A stretch of 64,000 bases of DNA from Luteolibacter yonseiensis (GCF_016595465.1 NZ_JAENIK010000012.1:186001-250000); one strand, 5' to 3'; counted from the first letter of the stretch, positions 51,100 to 62,100 are shown. Translations and numbers: made by a program. The notes: generated by a model not told the origin, from the letters alone.

Positions 51100-53346
51100 A
51101 TGTCATTTGTAACCCAACTTGCGTGTTTAGCCGCCACCGCCACTGTCGTACAGGTCGCCCGTGCCGCCGAATGGTATGAAGAAATGAAAATCGGCCCCGC
51201 GTGGTCGAATACCTTCGAGGATACTTTCCAAGGAACCAAGCGTGTTGCCGCTCTCAAGGGCATCCTGCTGGACCTCGGCGACAATCACCGGGCTCTCTTC
51301 GACACCGAGACGCTGCGTCTCGTGACCGCTTACCAAGGCAAATTCAAATGGGGGGGCACCCCATGGACGGGCCAGCACGGTCCGCTGATCTCGCTTGCTG
51401 ACGAGAACGCGATTTTCAATACTCCTTCCGCTCCCGGTTGGGCGGATTCCGGCGGTTCCTTCGAAGACAAGCGCGAGATCCCGGGTTTCGGAAATCTCAA
51501 GGACGCGACCTACAAGGGCTACTATCGCTCGGGCAGCACCATCGTCCTGCAATACGCGGTGAACGGCACTGACATCCTCGAAGTCGTTTCCGGTGAAAAC
51601 GGGACCATCACCCGGACCTTCCTCGTCGCCGCCCGCACGAAGGACCTCATTCTCACCGTTGCGGATGAAAAGGGCAATTTCACGGTTTCCAAGGACAAGG
51701 CGAAGTCCGCCGACGGTCTTGGCGTGACCACCACCGGTGGCATCACCCTGAACTATGAACTGAAGACTCCCGGCCATCTTCTGGCGAAGATTCCGAAAGG
51801 CGCCGCCGGCGTTTTCCAGATCGCCCTGGCCCGTGGCACCGAGCCAAAGGCGGCCGCCGCTCCTGACATCAAGAAGCTCATCACCGGCGGGGCACCTCTC
51901 TATCCCGAGATCGTCGAGACGAAGGGCACCGTGTCCTCCGACAAGGAGTCTCCCTATGTGACGGATGTCGTCACCCTGCCGAACGACAATCCATGGAAGT
52001 CCAACCTCCGTTTCGGCGGATTCGATTTCATCGACGAGGATTCCGCCGCGCTGAGCTCGTGGAACGGCGATGTGTGGGTGGTCAAGGGACTCAAGGGCGA
52101 CTGGAGCAACTTCAAGTGGCAGCGCATCGCTTCCGGTCTTTTTGAAACGCTCGGAGTGAAAGTCGTTGACGGCAAAATCTTCGTCAACGGTCGTGACCAG
52201 ATCACCGAGCTCGTCGATCTCAATGGCGATGGTGAGACCGACTATTTCAAGGTCTTCAACCGTGACGTCATCATCTCGCCGAACTTCCACGAGTTCGCCT
52301 TCGAGCTCCAGACAGACAAGGCCGGGAACTTCTATTTCTCCAAGGCATCCCCCGTCAAAGGTGGTGGCCGTGGTTTCGACCGCATCCTGCCGAACAACGG
52401 CACGATCGTGAAAATCAGCCCGGATGGGAAAAAATCCGAAATCGTGGCGACCGGCCTCCGCGCTCCGGGCGGCCTCGGTGTCGGACCGAATGGCGAACTC
52501 ACCACGGGTGAGAACGAGGGCACGAACCAACCTGCCTGCAAGATCAACTACACCAAGCCTGGCAAGCCGGTGTTCTTCGGGACCGAGGCGTCGCGCCAGT
52601 TCCTGAAAAGCGCTCCTTATACCGAGCCGCTTTGCTACCTGCCGATGTCCGTGGACAACTCGGGTGCTTCGCAGGTCTGGGTGCCGGAAGGTGCCAATTT
52701 CGGCGTCGCGGCGGGAACTATGCTCCACCTTTCCTACGGTCAGTCCACGGTTTACGAAGTGCTTCCCGTACCGCGTAAGAACGGCTCGCTCCAGGGCGGC
52801 GTCGTGAAACTCCCGATCACGCTCCAGTCATCCGCCATGCGCGCCCGCTTCCAGAAGGACGGCTCGCTCTACCTGCTCGGCTTCCGCGGCTGGCAGACGA
52901 ACGCCGCCACCGAGTGCGCGTTCCAACGCGTCCGTCACAATGCCGACGTGGTCGTGCCGGTTCCTGAGAAGATGGAATACACGCCGAAGGGTATCCGCCT
53001 CAAGTTCCCGTCCAAGCTCGACAAGGAGCTTGCCGAAGACCCGACCAGCTACGGCTCCGAGCGTTGGAATTACGTCCGTGGTCCGCAATACGGATCCGGT
53101 GAATTCTCCGTGGACCGTCCTGACAAGGCTGCGGAGGAGCAGGCCCTCACCCGCGAATCCAAGGATCACAACGTGCATGATACGGTGAAAATCGACTCCG
53201 CACGCCTGCTTCCGGACGGCCAGACCGTCGAACTGGAACTGGCCGGCATGAAGCCTTGCATGACCCTGAAAGTGACCTACGACCTCGAGAATACCGAGGG
53301 TGGAGTCATCAAGGGCGCCATGTATGGCACCGTTTACAAGGATTGA
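51100..53346 (+). CDS. Secreted DUF6797-type protein with beta-propeller-like repeats
   Basis: 748 aa from ATG 51100 with a signal peptide (LACLAATATVVQVARA). The sequence resembles the large secreted 'DUF6797' proteins of Verrucomicrobiota: MKIGPAWSNTFEDTF, ALKGILLDLGDNHRALFDTETLRLV, then repeated propeller-like segments (LDLNGDGETDYFKVF-type, NFHEFAFELQTDKAGNFYFSKA, VATGLRAPGGLGVGPNGELTTGENEG). There is no heme motif. It lies 110 bp before a five-heme cytochrome gene on the same strand, consistent with a shared electron-transfer or ligand-binding role (inference). No enzymatic activity is assigned. Confidence 0.78.
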   Translation: MSFVTQLACLAATATVVQVARAAEWYEEMKIGPAWSNTFEDTFQGTKRVAALKGILLDLGDNHRALFDTETLRLVTAYQGKFKWGGTPWTGQHGPLISLADENAIFNTPSAPGWADSGGSFEDKREIPGFGNLKDATYKGYYRSGSTIVLQYAVNGTDILEVVSGENGTITRTFLVAARTKDLILTVADEKGNFTVSKDKAKSADGLGVTTTGGITLNYELKTPGHLLAKIPKGAAGVFQIALARGTEPKAAAAPDIKKLITGGAPLYPEIVETKGTVSSDKESPYVTDVVTLPNDNPWKSNLRFGGFDFIDEDSAALSSWNGDVWVVKGLKGDWSNFKWQRIASGLFETLGVKVVDGKIFVNGRDQITELVDLNGDGETDYFKVFNRDVIISPNFHEFAFELQTDKAGNFYFSKASPVKGGGRGFDRILPNNGTIVKISPDGKKSEIVATGLRAPGGLGVGPNGELTTGENEGTNQPACKINYTKPGKPVFFGTEASRQFLKSAPYTEPLCYLPMSVDNSGASQVWVPEGANFGVAAGTMLHLSYGQSTVYEVLPVPRKNGSLQGGVVKLPITLQSSAMRARFQKDGSLYLLGFRGWQTNAATECAFQRVRHNADVVVPVPEKMEYTPKGIRLKFPSKLDKELAEDPTSYGSERWNYVRGPQYGSGEFSVDRPDKAAEEQALTRESKDHNVHDTVKIDSARLLPDGQTVELELAGMKPCMTLKVTYDLENTEGGVIKGAMYGTVYKD

Positions 53347-53456
53347 TCCGATTTGATTTGAACGCCTTACGTGGCGGGGCAGATTCACAGGAGCGGATTT
53401 CGTGAGAAACCGTTTGAAGAATAGGTCCCGCCACATTTCTATTCATACCGCTCCCC

Positions 53457-55433
53457 ATGCTCCGCAACGCCACCGCCTTCCTCCTGTTAGCCGCCTCCGC
53501 CGCGCAAGCCGAACTCGTCGCCACCTTCACACGGGATGTCGCGACCGATTCCCGGCTGGACCGATTTCCCGCACTCGCCATCGAGGCCGGAGAACCGGCA
53601 ACCCCGTTCCTTACTCCCGGCCCGTTCCAAGCGGTCTGGAAAGGAAAGATCGTGGTGCCGAAGCGCATGCGTCTGGTGTTTTCCTTCGAGGGAGAGGGCA
53701 AGGCTGCGTTGAAAATCGCCGGAAAGGACGTGCTCACCAAAGAAGGGGACCTGGGCGGCAAAGGCTCGGAGTCCACCCGTCTGAACCCGGGTGAACACGA
53801 AATGGAGATCTCCTATTCCAGCAAGCCCGATGGCACCGCCACATTCCGGATCTTCTGGGAAGAGGCATCCTTTCCACGCCAGACCATCCCGGCGTCCGCT
53901 TTCAAGGCGGAGGCGACGGAAGCCACGACCTTGGGCGAGCTCCAGCGTCACGGTCGCGAGGTCTTCGCCGCGCAGAATTGTTTCAAATGCCATTCCGGTC
54001 CTACCACGATGCCGGAGACCCAGTTGATTCCACCGATTCTCGGGGGGATTGGGGATCGGACCTCGGAGGAATGGCTGCGCCGTTGGATCGCTGATCCGAA
54101 AACGCTCAAACCGACCACCCATATGCCGTCCCTGGTGGACGCTTCCACGGAAGAGGGCCGTCAGCAGGCAAGTGATCTGGCAGCCCATTTGGTGAAACTG
54201 AAAACCGCTTCCTCCGGTCCCGCGCCAGACGCGAAACTTGCCGAGGAAGGTGGAGCCCATTTCCACGAGCTGGGCTGCGTGGCCTGCCATAACGCACCTG
54301 ACAAGGGCGTGACGGACCCGAGCCGTGTCCCTCTGAACAACGTCGCGTCGAAATACCTTCCCGGCGCGCTCGTCGCATTCCTGAAGTCTCCGGACACCTA
54401 TCATCCGGCCATCAAGATGCCGAATTTCAACCTCTCCGATGCGGAGGCGAACAGCATCGCCGCGTTTCTGACCGAAGCTTCCAAAGGCAAGGAAACCAAG
54501 TTCGACAAGGAGTTTCCGAAGGGGGATGCCGACCGTGGTGCGAAACTGGCGGAATCCCTCCAATGCGGCACCTGCCACGCGGGTGAGCCGATGGACCCCA
54601 CGAAATTCCCGATCCCCTTGGACGGTCTGTTCAAGAAGGATTGGGCCGCAGGTGGTTGTGCCGCCCCGGCTGACAAGCTGGGCAAATCGCCCCACTTGAA
54701 CTTGAGCGACAAGGATCGCGCCGCACTCGTCGCGTTTTCCAAGACTGGCGCGGATTCACTCAACCGTGACACTGCGGCGGAATACACCACCCGCCAGATT
54801 GAGACCCTCCGTTGCACGGCCTGCCACGCCATCGATTCGAAACAACCGCTGCTTAACGGCTTTCACGGCGAGACGGCCGGACTCGCGGCCCATATCAAGT
54901 CGTTGCACGAGCGGGTGGACCAGACCCGTCCGCAGCTCACGTTCACCGGGGAAATGCTCTACACCTCCGCCATCGAATCGATGATCGCAGGCACCACCGA
55001 GCCAAGGCCCCGGCCGTGGCTTGCGATGCGCATGCCCGCTTTCAAGAACCAGGCCACAGGCCTGGCCAACGGATTTTCCAAGCTTCATGGCCACGCGCCA
55101 GACAAGCCCGCCGAGGTGAAGGTGGATCCCGCGTTGGCCGCAATCGGCAAGGATCTTGTCAGCGCCACCGGTTTCGGCTGCACGACCTGCCACGGAATCG
55201 GCGATATGAAACCAACCGCCGCCTTCGAGGTGGAGGGTGTGAATTTCAAACTCTTCCCGAACCGCATCCGCGAGGATTACTACCACCGCTGGATGGACAA
55301 TCCGCAGGCCGTCATCCCGGGTACGAAAATGCCGCGCTATTCACAGGACAACAAGTCGCAACGGACCGACGTGCTTGATGGCGACGCGAAGAAACAGTTC
55401 GAAGCCATCTGGAACTACCTGCACCAGAAGTGA
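53457..55433 (+). CDS. Secreted pentaheme c-type cytochrome with PA14-like N-domain
   Basis: 658 aa with a signal peptide (MLRNATAFLLLAASAAQA). Residues about 20-150 form a PA14-like beta domain (FSFEGEGKAALKIAGKDVLTKEG, GEHEMEISYSSKPDGTATFRIFWEE). Five CxxCH heme motifs follow at about residues 175 (CFKCH), 274 (CVACH), 370 (CGTCH), 453 (CTACH) and 575 (CTTCH), each within cytochrome-like repeats with distal HMP or KMP methionine candidates. A multiheme wire accepting electrons from secreted dehydrogenases is a reasonable inference. It ends before a strong terminator. Confidence 0.88.
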   Translation: MLRNATAFLLLAASAAQAELVATFTRDVATDSRLDRFPALAIEAGEPATPFLTPGPFQAVWKGKIVVPKRMRLVFSFEGEGKAALKIAGKDVLTKEGDLGGKGSESTRLNPGEHEMEISYSSKPDGTATFRIFWEEASFPRQTIPASAFKAEATEATTLGELQRHGREVFAAQNCFKCHSGPTTMPETQLIPPILGGIGDRTSEEWLRRWIADPKTLKPTTHMPSLVDASTEEGRQQASDLAAHLVKLKTASSGPAPDAKLAEEGGAHFHELGCVACHNAPDKGVTDPSRVPLNNVASKYLPGALVAFLKSPDTYHPAIKMPNFNLSDAEANSIAAFLTEASKGKETKFDKEFPKGDADRGAKLAESLQCGTCHAGEPMDPTKFPIPLDGLFKKDWAAGGCAAPADKLGKSPHLNLSDKDRAALVAFSKTGADSLNRDTAAEYTTRQIETLRCTACHAIDSKQPLLNGFHGETAGLAAHIKSLHERVDQTRPQLTFTGEMLYTSAIESMIAGTTEPRPRPWLAMRMPAFKNQATGLANGFSKLHGHAPDKPAEVKVDPALAAIGKDLVSATGFGCTTCHGIGDMKPTAAFEVEGVNFKLFPNRIREDYYHRWMDNPQAVIPGTKMPRYSQDNKSQRTDVLDGDAKKQFEAIWNYLHQK

Positions 55434-55482
55434 CCTTGGCGTTCCAGCCTGTCCGCCGGCAGATGGGCGGTGAATCATGATG

Positions 55483-55511
55483 AAAAAGGGGTGCTCCGGC
55501 ATCCCTTTTTT
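55483..55511 (+). terminator. Rho-independent terminator after the pentaheme cytochrome gene
   Basis: Stem AAAAAGGGGTGC pairs with GCATCCCTTTTT (one G-U), loop TCCG, ending in a run of six T at 55506-55511. It begins 50 bp after the cytochrome stop and precedes mdh by 85 bp. Confidence 0.9.
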
Positions 55512-55595
55512 CATGTCGGCGTGGCCGCCCATGGCCATATGTTTTTTCCCCTGTTGACCAATCGATCGTGGCTTCATAGCTTGGCGGAGTATTCT

Positions 55596-56585
55596 ATGAA
55601 AACTCCCATTACCGTTTCCATCACCGGTGCCGCTGGCCAGATCGGCTACGCTCTCCTTTTCCGCATTGCTTCTGGTTTCGTGTTCGGCCCTGACCAGCCG
55701 GTGAACCTCCGGCTCATCGAGATCGAGCCGGGGTTGCCCGCTCTCAACGGGGTGATGATGGAACTGGATGACTGCGCGTTTCCACTGCTCAACGAAGTCA
55801 TCGGCACCGCCGATCTGGACGAAGGTTTCAAGGATGCGAACTGGTGTCTGCTCGTCGGTTCAGTGCCTCGCAAGGCGGGGATGGAGCGCGCCGACCTGCT
55901 CGGTATCAATGGCAAGATTTTCACCGGTCAAGGCCAGGCGATCGCGAGGAACGCCGCCAAGGACGTGCGCGTGCTGGTCGTTGGAAACCCGTGCAACACG
56001 AACGCGCTGATCGCCATGAACAACGCCGCCGGAGTGCCTGCGGACCGTTTCTTCGCCATGACCCGGCTCGATGAGAACCGTGCGAAAAGCCAGCTCGCCC
56101 GGAAGGCCGGCGTCCACCAATCCAAGGTCACGAACCTCTGCATCTGGGGAAACCACTCCGCCACCCAATACCCGGATTTCACCAACGCGAGGATCGACGG
56201 TCGTCCCGTGACCGAGGTCATCACGGACCGTGAGTGGTTGGAAGGGGAGTTCATCACCACCGTCCAGCAGCGCGGTGCCGCCGTCATCAAGGCCCGCGGA
56301 CTTTCCTCCGCCGCCTCCGCCGCGAACGCCGCCCTCGACACGGTGAAGAGCCTGATCACCCCGACACCGGAAGGAGACTGGCATTCCGTCGCCGTCTGTT
56401 CGGATGGCTCCTATGGTATTGAAAAGGGCATCATGGCCTCCATGCCGATCCGCACCCGCGGGGACGGCACGTGGGAGGTCGTGCAAGGTGTCCCGGTGAA
56501 CGACTTCAGCCAGGGCAGGATCGATCTCACCATCGCCGAACTGCTGGAGGAGCGCGAGGCGGTCAAGGATTTGATCCCCGCGTGA
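55596..56585 (+). CDS. mdh: Malate dehydrogenase, cytosolic type
   Basis: NAD-dependent malate/oxaloacetate interconversion in the TCA cycle. 329 aa from ATG 55596 ([27 protein letters not shown]), at family length; the earlier frame from 55470 contains the terminator and is excluded. Motifs: [17 protein letters not shown] (NAD site), [16 protein letters not shown] (active-site loop), [27 protein letters not shown] (catalytic D/R) and [13 protein letters not shown] with the catalytic histidine. Preceded by a terminator, so it has its own promoter. Confidence 0.97.
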   Translation: MKTPITVSITGAAGQIGYALLFRIASGFVFGPDQPVNLRLIEIEPGLPALNGVMMELDDCAFPLLNEVIGTADLDEGFKDANWCLLVGSVPRKAGMERADLLGINGKIFTGQGQAIARNAAKDVRVLVVGNPCNTNALIAMNNAAGVPADRFFAMTRLDENRAKSQLARKAGVHQSKVTNLCIWGNHSATQYPDFTNARIDGRPVTEVITDREWLEGEFITTVQQRGAAVIKARGLSSAASAANAALDTVKSLITPTPEGDWHSVAVCSDGSYGIEKGIMASMPIRTRGDGTWEVVQGVPVNDFSQGRIDLTIAELLEEREAVKDLIPA

Positions 56586-56592
56586 GGATGGG

Positions 56593-56625
56593 GCGGCGGG
56601 CGATGCCGTGGCATGCACCCGCCGC
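56593..56625 (+). terminator. Hairpin after mdh
   Basis: GCGGCGGG (56593-56600) pairs with CCCGCCGC (56618-56625), with an inner stem ATGCC/GGCAT (56603-56607 and 56610-56614). It starts 8 bp after the mdh stop. There is no immediate T-run, so intrinsic termination is only possible. Confidence 0.45.
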
Positions 56626-56794
56626 GCTCCAAGGCGGTGGTTTTCAAAAAACGGGGTGAACGCCTGTGTCATATCAGGCTGTCGTGCGGCTCTTCAGGGT
56701 TGCTTTTGCTAAGATTTGGTAAAATACGATCCCGGGTGTTAAGCGGGTGTAAAGTTGATTGAGGTCACGAAACCAAGCGGTGTTTTGTGATTTC

Positions 56795-58186
56795 ATGCAG
56801 CGACAAAAACCCTCCTACATCGCCGTTGGAATCCTCGCCACCTGTGCGACCATAGCCGCCCAGATACCGGCTTCCTCAAGCTTCAAACTTCGCCCCGCTT
56901 CGACAGCAGGAGTGGTCAGCATGGAGTTGACGGATCCGGGGAACCACACCTGGCAGGTCGAACGTTCGACCGACCTGATCCACTGGTTCCCCGTGACGAC
57001 CACGAAGGTTCCCAACGGACGCTACGGCTATCTGTTCCCGATCGAGCCGGACGGCCGGAGTTATTTTTACCGGGCGGGCTACGATGCGGATCAACAGAAT
57101 GTCACCAGCACCGTGGCATCCGCACTCGGCCTCGGAGCGGCGGCCGCCAATTTTTCCATCATCCCGCTGCCGTCCCACCTGACCGTCCCGATCATCACCG
57201 GGCAGAACAACACGCCGGTTACCAATCCGACGACCGATCCCGGTGCCGAACTTGGCAGGGTGCTTTTTTATGACAAGCGGTTGTCTCTCAACCAAACCGT
57301 CTCCTGTTCATCGTGCCATCAGGCTGCCCACGGCTTCTCCGATCCCGCCCGCCTCAGCGTGGGTTTCGAAGGTGGCCACACTCCCCGTAATTCCATGGGC
57401 CTTACCAGCGCCCGCTACTATCCCCGGGCGCGCTTCTTTTGGGATGAGCGGTCGGCGACGCTGGAGGACCAGGTGTTGCAACCCATCCAGAACAGCGTGG
57501 AAATGGGAATGACGCTTCCGGCCCTCAACGCGCGCCTCGCGGCGGAGCCGTTCTACCAGGATTTGTTCAACCGGGCATTCGGCAGCCAGCAGGTGACATC
57601 CGAACGGATCTCGAGGGCGCTTGCCCAGTTCGTGCGATCGATCGTATCCTATCGTTCAAAATATGACCTCGGGGTGCCGCTGAATTTTTCGAACTTCACC
57701 GCGCAGGAACAGCAGGGGAGGCAGATTTTCAACGGCCCGGGCGGCGGAGCTCCCTCGTGCGCGAGCTGCCACGGCACCGACAATTTCGTGCCGAACAATG
57801 TTTTCAACAACGGTTTGGAAAACCCCTATGTGGACAAAGGGATCGGTGATGTCACGGGTCTTCCGCAGGATGAGGGATTGTTCAAGGTTCCTTCGCTCCG
57901 GAACATCGAACTGACGGCCCCCTACATGCATGATGGCAGGTTCGCCACGCTGGAGCAGGTGGTGGAGTTCTATAGCACGGGAGTGGTGGCCCATCCCAAT
58001 CTTTCAGGTCCTTTGCGTGAAGGGCCTCCTCCCGGTCCGGGGCAACCACCCCAGCCGGTGGTTCCGCGCAGGCTGAATCTTTCGACGGCGCAGAAGGCCG
58101 CGCTGGTCGCATTTCTCAAGACACTCACGGACAGGACCGTAACGACCGATCCAAAATTCCAGGACCCTTTCAAATACGGCCAGTGA
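56795..58186 (+). CDS. Diheme cytochrome c peroxidase (CcpA/MauG family) with extra N-domain
   Basis: 463 aa from ATG 56795 (MQRQKPSYIAVG); the frame opens at a TTG at 56759. A signal-like helix is followed by a roughly 80-residue beta domain (LRPASTAGVVSMELTDPGNHTWQVERSTDLIHWFPV, YFYRAGYD) not found in standard peroxidases. The catalytic part has the peroxidase landmarks ELGRVLFYDKRLS, heme motif CSSCH at 171-175, RNSMGLTSARYYPRARFFWDERSATLEDQVLQPI, heme motif CASCH at 322-326, FKVPSLRNIELTAPYMHDGRFATLEQVVEFY and a C-terminal LVAFLKTLTD. It may reduce peroxide or, as MauG does, modify a protein. Confidence 0.88.
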   Translation: MQRQKPSYIAVGILATCATIAAQIPASSSFKLRPASTAGVVSMELTDPGNHTWQVERSTDLIHWFPVTTTKVPNGRYGYLFPIEPDGRSYFYRAGYDADQQNVTSTVASALGLGAAAANFSIIPLPSHLTVPIITGQNNTPVTNPTTDPGAELGRVLFYDKRLSLNQTVSCSSCHQAAHGFSDPARLSVGFEGGHTPRNSMGLTSARYYPRARFFWDERSATLEDQVLQPIQNSVEMGMTLPALNARLAAEPFYQDLFNRAFGSQQVTSERISRALAQFVRSIVSYRSKYDLGVPLNFSNFTAQEQQGRQIFNGPGGGAPSCASCHGTDNFVPNNVFNNGLENPYVDKGIGDVTGLPQDEGLFKVPSLRNIELTAPYMHDGRFATLEQVVEFYSTGVVAHPNLSGPLREGPPPGPGQPPQPVVPRRLNLSTAQKAALVAFLKTLTDRTVTTDPKFQDPFKYGQ

Positions 58187-58270
58187 TACGGTTTGGTCGG
58201 GGGTCGGTAACGGGAGGTCATTCCTGTTACAGTAAGGAAGTAGGATCCTCCATCGTCTGAACCCATATAT

Positions 58271-58304
58271 AAAAAACCGCCGTGGCATTCCAGCCACGGC
58301 GGTT
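58271..58304 (-). terminator. Rho-independent terminator after the ThuA gene
   Basis: A perfect 12-bp stem (arms 58275-58286 and 58293-58304) is followed on the minus strand by six T (plus 58271-58276, partly in the stem). It begins 24 bp after the ThuA stop. The plus strand has no T-run after the hairpin, so it serves mainly the leftward transcript. Confidence 0.88.
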
Positions 58305-58327
58305 GGGACGATAGTCTTCGGAATGGT

Positions 58328-59092
58328 TCAGCGACCGGCGACCCAGTTCACCGAGTTCACCAGCAGCGTTTTGTAGGCGGCATTGTCGTGCGCCTTGTCG
58401 TCGTGGCCGAGGGTGATGCAGACGATGCGGGTTTTCTTGTCCTTCACCGTCCACACGCTTGGAAGCGGATCCTTGCCACCGTCCGGGGCGTTGTAGCAGC
58501 AGACGTCCACCTTGGTTTTGTTCCCGATTTCGAAACGATAGTTCTCATCGTAGATCTTGAAGGTGGCGGGCACACCCTTGGTGACCGGGCTCTTGGTGTC
58601 CTTCACGGTCACTTCGAAATCGCCCTTGCCGTGGCTGGGGGTCTTGCCTCCGACGAAGCGCTCGTTGTATCCCTTCCAGCCCGAGTGATCCCAGGTGGCG
58701 GCGTGAAGCAGGACGATGCCCTTGCGGGCGTCGGCGAACTTGTTGAGCGCGTCCTGGAATTCATCTTTGCCGTATTGGTCGTGGTTGCCGCTGAAGACAA
58801 GGACATCGGCCTTTTCAAGAAGTGCGAGGGCTTCTTCGAGGTTGGGAGTGGCCGCCACGTCAAAGGTGGGAACCGCCTTCAGGGTGACGGCGTCCGTGCC
58901 GAGGAAATACTTCGGGAAGTCATGCGAGCTGCCGGAACCGACGAGCAGGACACGCAGCGCCTTCGCAGCCTTGGGTTCGGCGAACTTCTGGCCCATCGGC
59001 TCGGTGCTGTCCGGTGCCTGCGCGAGCAAGGGTTGGCAGAGGGCGGCGGCGCAGAGGACCGCGCGGGTGATTTTGGTGAGGTATGGTTTCAT
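58328..59092 (-). CDS. Secreted ThuA-domain protein
   Basis: 254 aa from ATG 59092 with signal peptide (KPYLTKITRAVLCAAALCQPLLAQ). The ThuA/glutamine-amidotransferase-like fold is visible: LRVLLVGSGSSHDF, DVLVFSGNHDQYG, GIVLLHAATWDHSGWKGYNERFVGG, PVTKGVPATFKIYDENYRFE and the end TRIVCITLGHDDKAHDNAAYKTLLVNSVNW. ThuA acts in trehalose/3-keto-trehalose use in rhizobia, with the chemistry not settled. It lies 36 bp downstream of a ThuA-PVC dehydrogenase fusion gene (stop at 59128), so the two are probably one transcript that ends at the terminator. Confidence 0.88.
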   Translation of the reverse strand: MKPYLTKITRAVLCAAALCQPLLAQAPDSTEPMGQKFAEPKAAKALRVLLVGSGSSHDFPKYFLGTDAVTLKAVPTFDVAATPNLEEALALLEKADVLVFSGNHDQYGKDEFQDALNKFADARKGIVLLHAATWDHSGWKGYNERFVGGKTPSHGKGDFEVTVKDTKSPVTKGVPATFKIYDENYRFEIGNKTKVDVCCYNAPDGGKDPLPSVWTVKDKKTRIVCITLGHDDKAHDNAAYKTLLVNSVNWVAGR

Positions 59093-59127
59093 GGTTTTAT
59101 TTGATAACAGATGGATGCCGGGAAGAT

Positions 59128-62100
59128 TCACTCGGACTTTGGCGCGACGCTGCGGATGTAGCCGATAATGTCCCGGAGATTGTCCGTGCCGATCGCCTCG
59201 AGACCTTCGGGCATGAGCGAGTTGGCGCCCTTCACGCGGGAGGCGATCTCCGAAGTCTTGAGGTCCTGGGTCACGCCACCGGGCATGCGGATCTGGACGC
59301 GGGCTTCGTTCTCGCTGGCGATGAGGGCGGAGTGCAGCGTGCCGTCCTTCATGGTGATGTTCCAGGTGCGGTGTTCGTCATCGACCACCAGGCTGGGATT
59401 CACGATGTGGGTGAGAAGCTCGCGCACGGGGTGGGCTCCGATGCCGTCGAGGTTCGGGCCGAAGACATTGCCCGCGCCCTCGATCTTGTGGCACACGGCG
59501 CACATCGCGGTGAACAGGGTCTTGCCGTTCTCGATGTTGCCGGGTTTTTCGATGTCCGGCAGCAGTTTCGAAACGAGCTCATCCTTGCCGGAGGAAGTGC
59601 CGCCGCCGAAGAGGGCCTTCGCGCTCGCTGAGACGGCCGCGTCCGGGTGGGCGGTGAGGCGGGATACCAGCGCGGGCGTGAAGCTTTCAGCGGCGATTTT
59701 CTTCGACTCGATGGCTGCAAGCAGTTGCTTCGCCCACTCGGGACGGCCGGCGAGCGCGTTGAAGGCGATTTCCTTCTGGTCATCCTTCAGAGTCGGATAG
59801 GCGTCGATGATCGCTTTCCCCGCTTCCGGCTCTCCGGTGGCGGCGAGGGAGGTGAGGAGATCCTTGGTGAGTGATTCCGGCTGTGGTTTCGCCAGAAGCG
59901 CGGCGACGTTCGGCAGGATGAACTTGTTCAACGAACGGGCCGGAAGCAGGGTGCGCACCGCTTCAGCACGCGTGGTTTCCGGGACATTCGGATCGCGTGC
60001 CGCGTTGAGCAGTTCCCCCGCGACCTTGGTGGATTCCTTGGCAAGCGTTCCGGACTTGTCCCATACGGCGGCCACAGGCAGCGCGGAGATTGCGACCCGC
60101 TTGTTGGAGGACGTCAGGAGCACGCGCAATGCATTGATCGCACCGGCCGCGCCGCGTGGGGCGTTTTGGGATTTTCCAAACTCCTGCAGGACCGCGATGA
60201 CGAACGGAGCGTTTTTGGACGCCGCAGCCGCTTTGACGACGCCGGGAATCTGTGCGGTGTTTTCGCCGGAAACCAGGGCGGCGGCCATGGTACGGATGGA
60301 TTCCTCGGTCTGTCCGGCACCCGTGGCGTCGGCGAGCACCGACTCCAACTGTGAGGTTGGCGCCTTGGCTCCGGCGGCTGCCGCCGCGGCCTTGGACCAG
60401 TCATCCCCGAACTTGGAATTGCTCGCGAGAAGAACGGCGCTTGCTTCCGGCGTCATGGTGGAGGCACCGAGGGCGCGCAAGGTGGCAAGACGGACGCGGG
60501 CGTCATCGTCGTCGATCCCGGCTTTCGCTTGTGATCCGGAAATAGGGATGCCGGCGGATTCGGCGATGAGATAGGCGTTCTTCCGGATGTGGGAGTCCGG
60601 GGAACCCATGGCGCTTGCAAGGGTGGTGTCCTTGAGCTGGCCGAGACGGTTCAGCGCCCACAGCGCGAGGATGCGGGATGAGGCGACCGGCTCGCCGGCA
60701 GCCATGGTGGTGAGGGCGGGCACAGCCTGCTTGCCGAGCGTGTCACCTTTTTCCAACAGGATGCGGATGGCATTGAAACGCACCACCTTGTTCGGGTGCT
60801 TGAATGCGGCCACGAGCGCGGCGGCGTTCGCGCTGTCCAGATCCGGGATCGGGAATTTCGGGGCATCCTTATGCTGGATGCGGAAGATGCGGCCGAAATA
60901 TTGGTCGCGGTCCGGGCGGATGGAGGCGTTTGATTTGCTGTGCTCGGGGCCACGGGTGTCATTGTGGGTGACGACGGGAGTGTTGAAATCCAGCACATAC
61001 ATCGCACCATCCGGTCCGAAGGAAACATCGACGGGGCAGAACCAGTAGTCGGTCGAGCGAAGCCACTCGGCCTGGATATCCATTTTCTCCGGTCCTTTCA
61101 TCACGGGGCCATCCTGTTTGATGGTTTCGCAATGGATGATGTCCAGGATGGGCTCGGTGGTGAAAATCATGCCATTGTATTCCTTCGGCCACGCACCCCC
61201 TTCATAGACCGCGGTGGAGCAGGCTGCCGTGAAACGACCCACCTGGTCGATCTGGCGGATGTTCGCACGCTCCGGCAGATCCTTGCGGGCGACCTGACGT
61301 CCGGGATTCACGGAAGAGAAGGCCCCGGCCTTCGTGCTGGACTTGGCGAGAACCCACTCCGGCATGACGACATGCTCGATGGGATTTCCGCTGGTTGCCT
61401 TGCCGTGGTAGATTTCCATGTCGCTGGTGACTTCACCGCCGAAGGAGTTTCCGCCTTGCGAAGCGACCTGCTCGATGACGCTGCCGTCCGTCCTGAAGCG
61501 GAACACACCTGGAGAAATCTTGGTGACCTTGCCGGTCTTCACGCTCTTCGCATCCGCGCCGCTGCCGGTGCTCACGTAAACCCAGCCATCGGGAGCCTCG
61601 ACGAAGTGGTTGGCGACGAAGTGGGTGTCTCCCGGAGCGAAGCCTTCGAAGAGCGGTGTTTCCTTGTCCGCCTTGCCGTCGCCGTCGGTGTCTTCCAGAT
61701 AGACGATGTGAGGCTGCGCCACGGCGATGACACCTTTTCCGGAAAGAGTGAAGCCCGTGACGAGTTCCAGGCCGGTGTGGAAGATGTTCTTCTTGTCCAT
61801 CTCGCCGTCGCCGTTGGTATCTTCCAGGATGCTGATGCTGTCGCGGCCGGGACGATCGTAGTTGCCGGGTTCGCGGACGCCGGTTTCTTTCCATGCGGGA
61901 GCGTTGAGAGGACGTTTGCCGTTGGGGTATTCGGGAGTCTCGGCCACCCACATGCGGCCTCTACCGTCCCATTGGATGGCGATGGGCTTGTTGACGAGAG
62001 GCTCCTCCGCCACGACACTGGCGACGAAACCGGGCTGCATCTGGAACTTCTTGATGGCGTCCGCCGCACGCAACGGTCCGCCTGCCGGATAACGCAGGGT

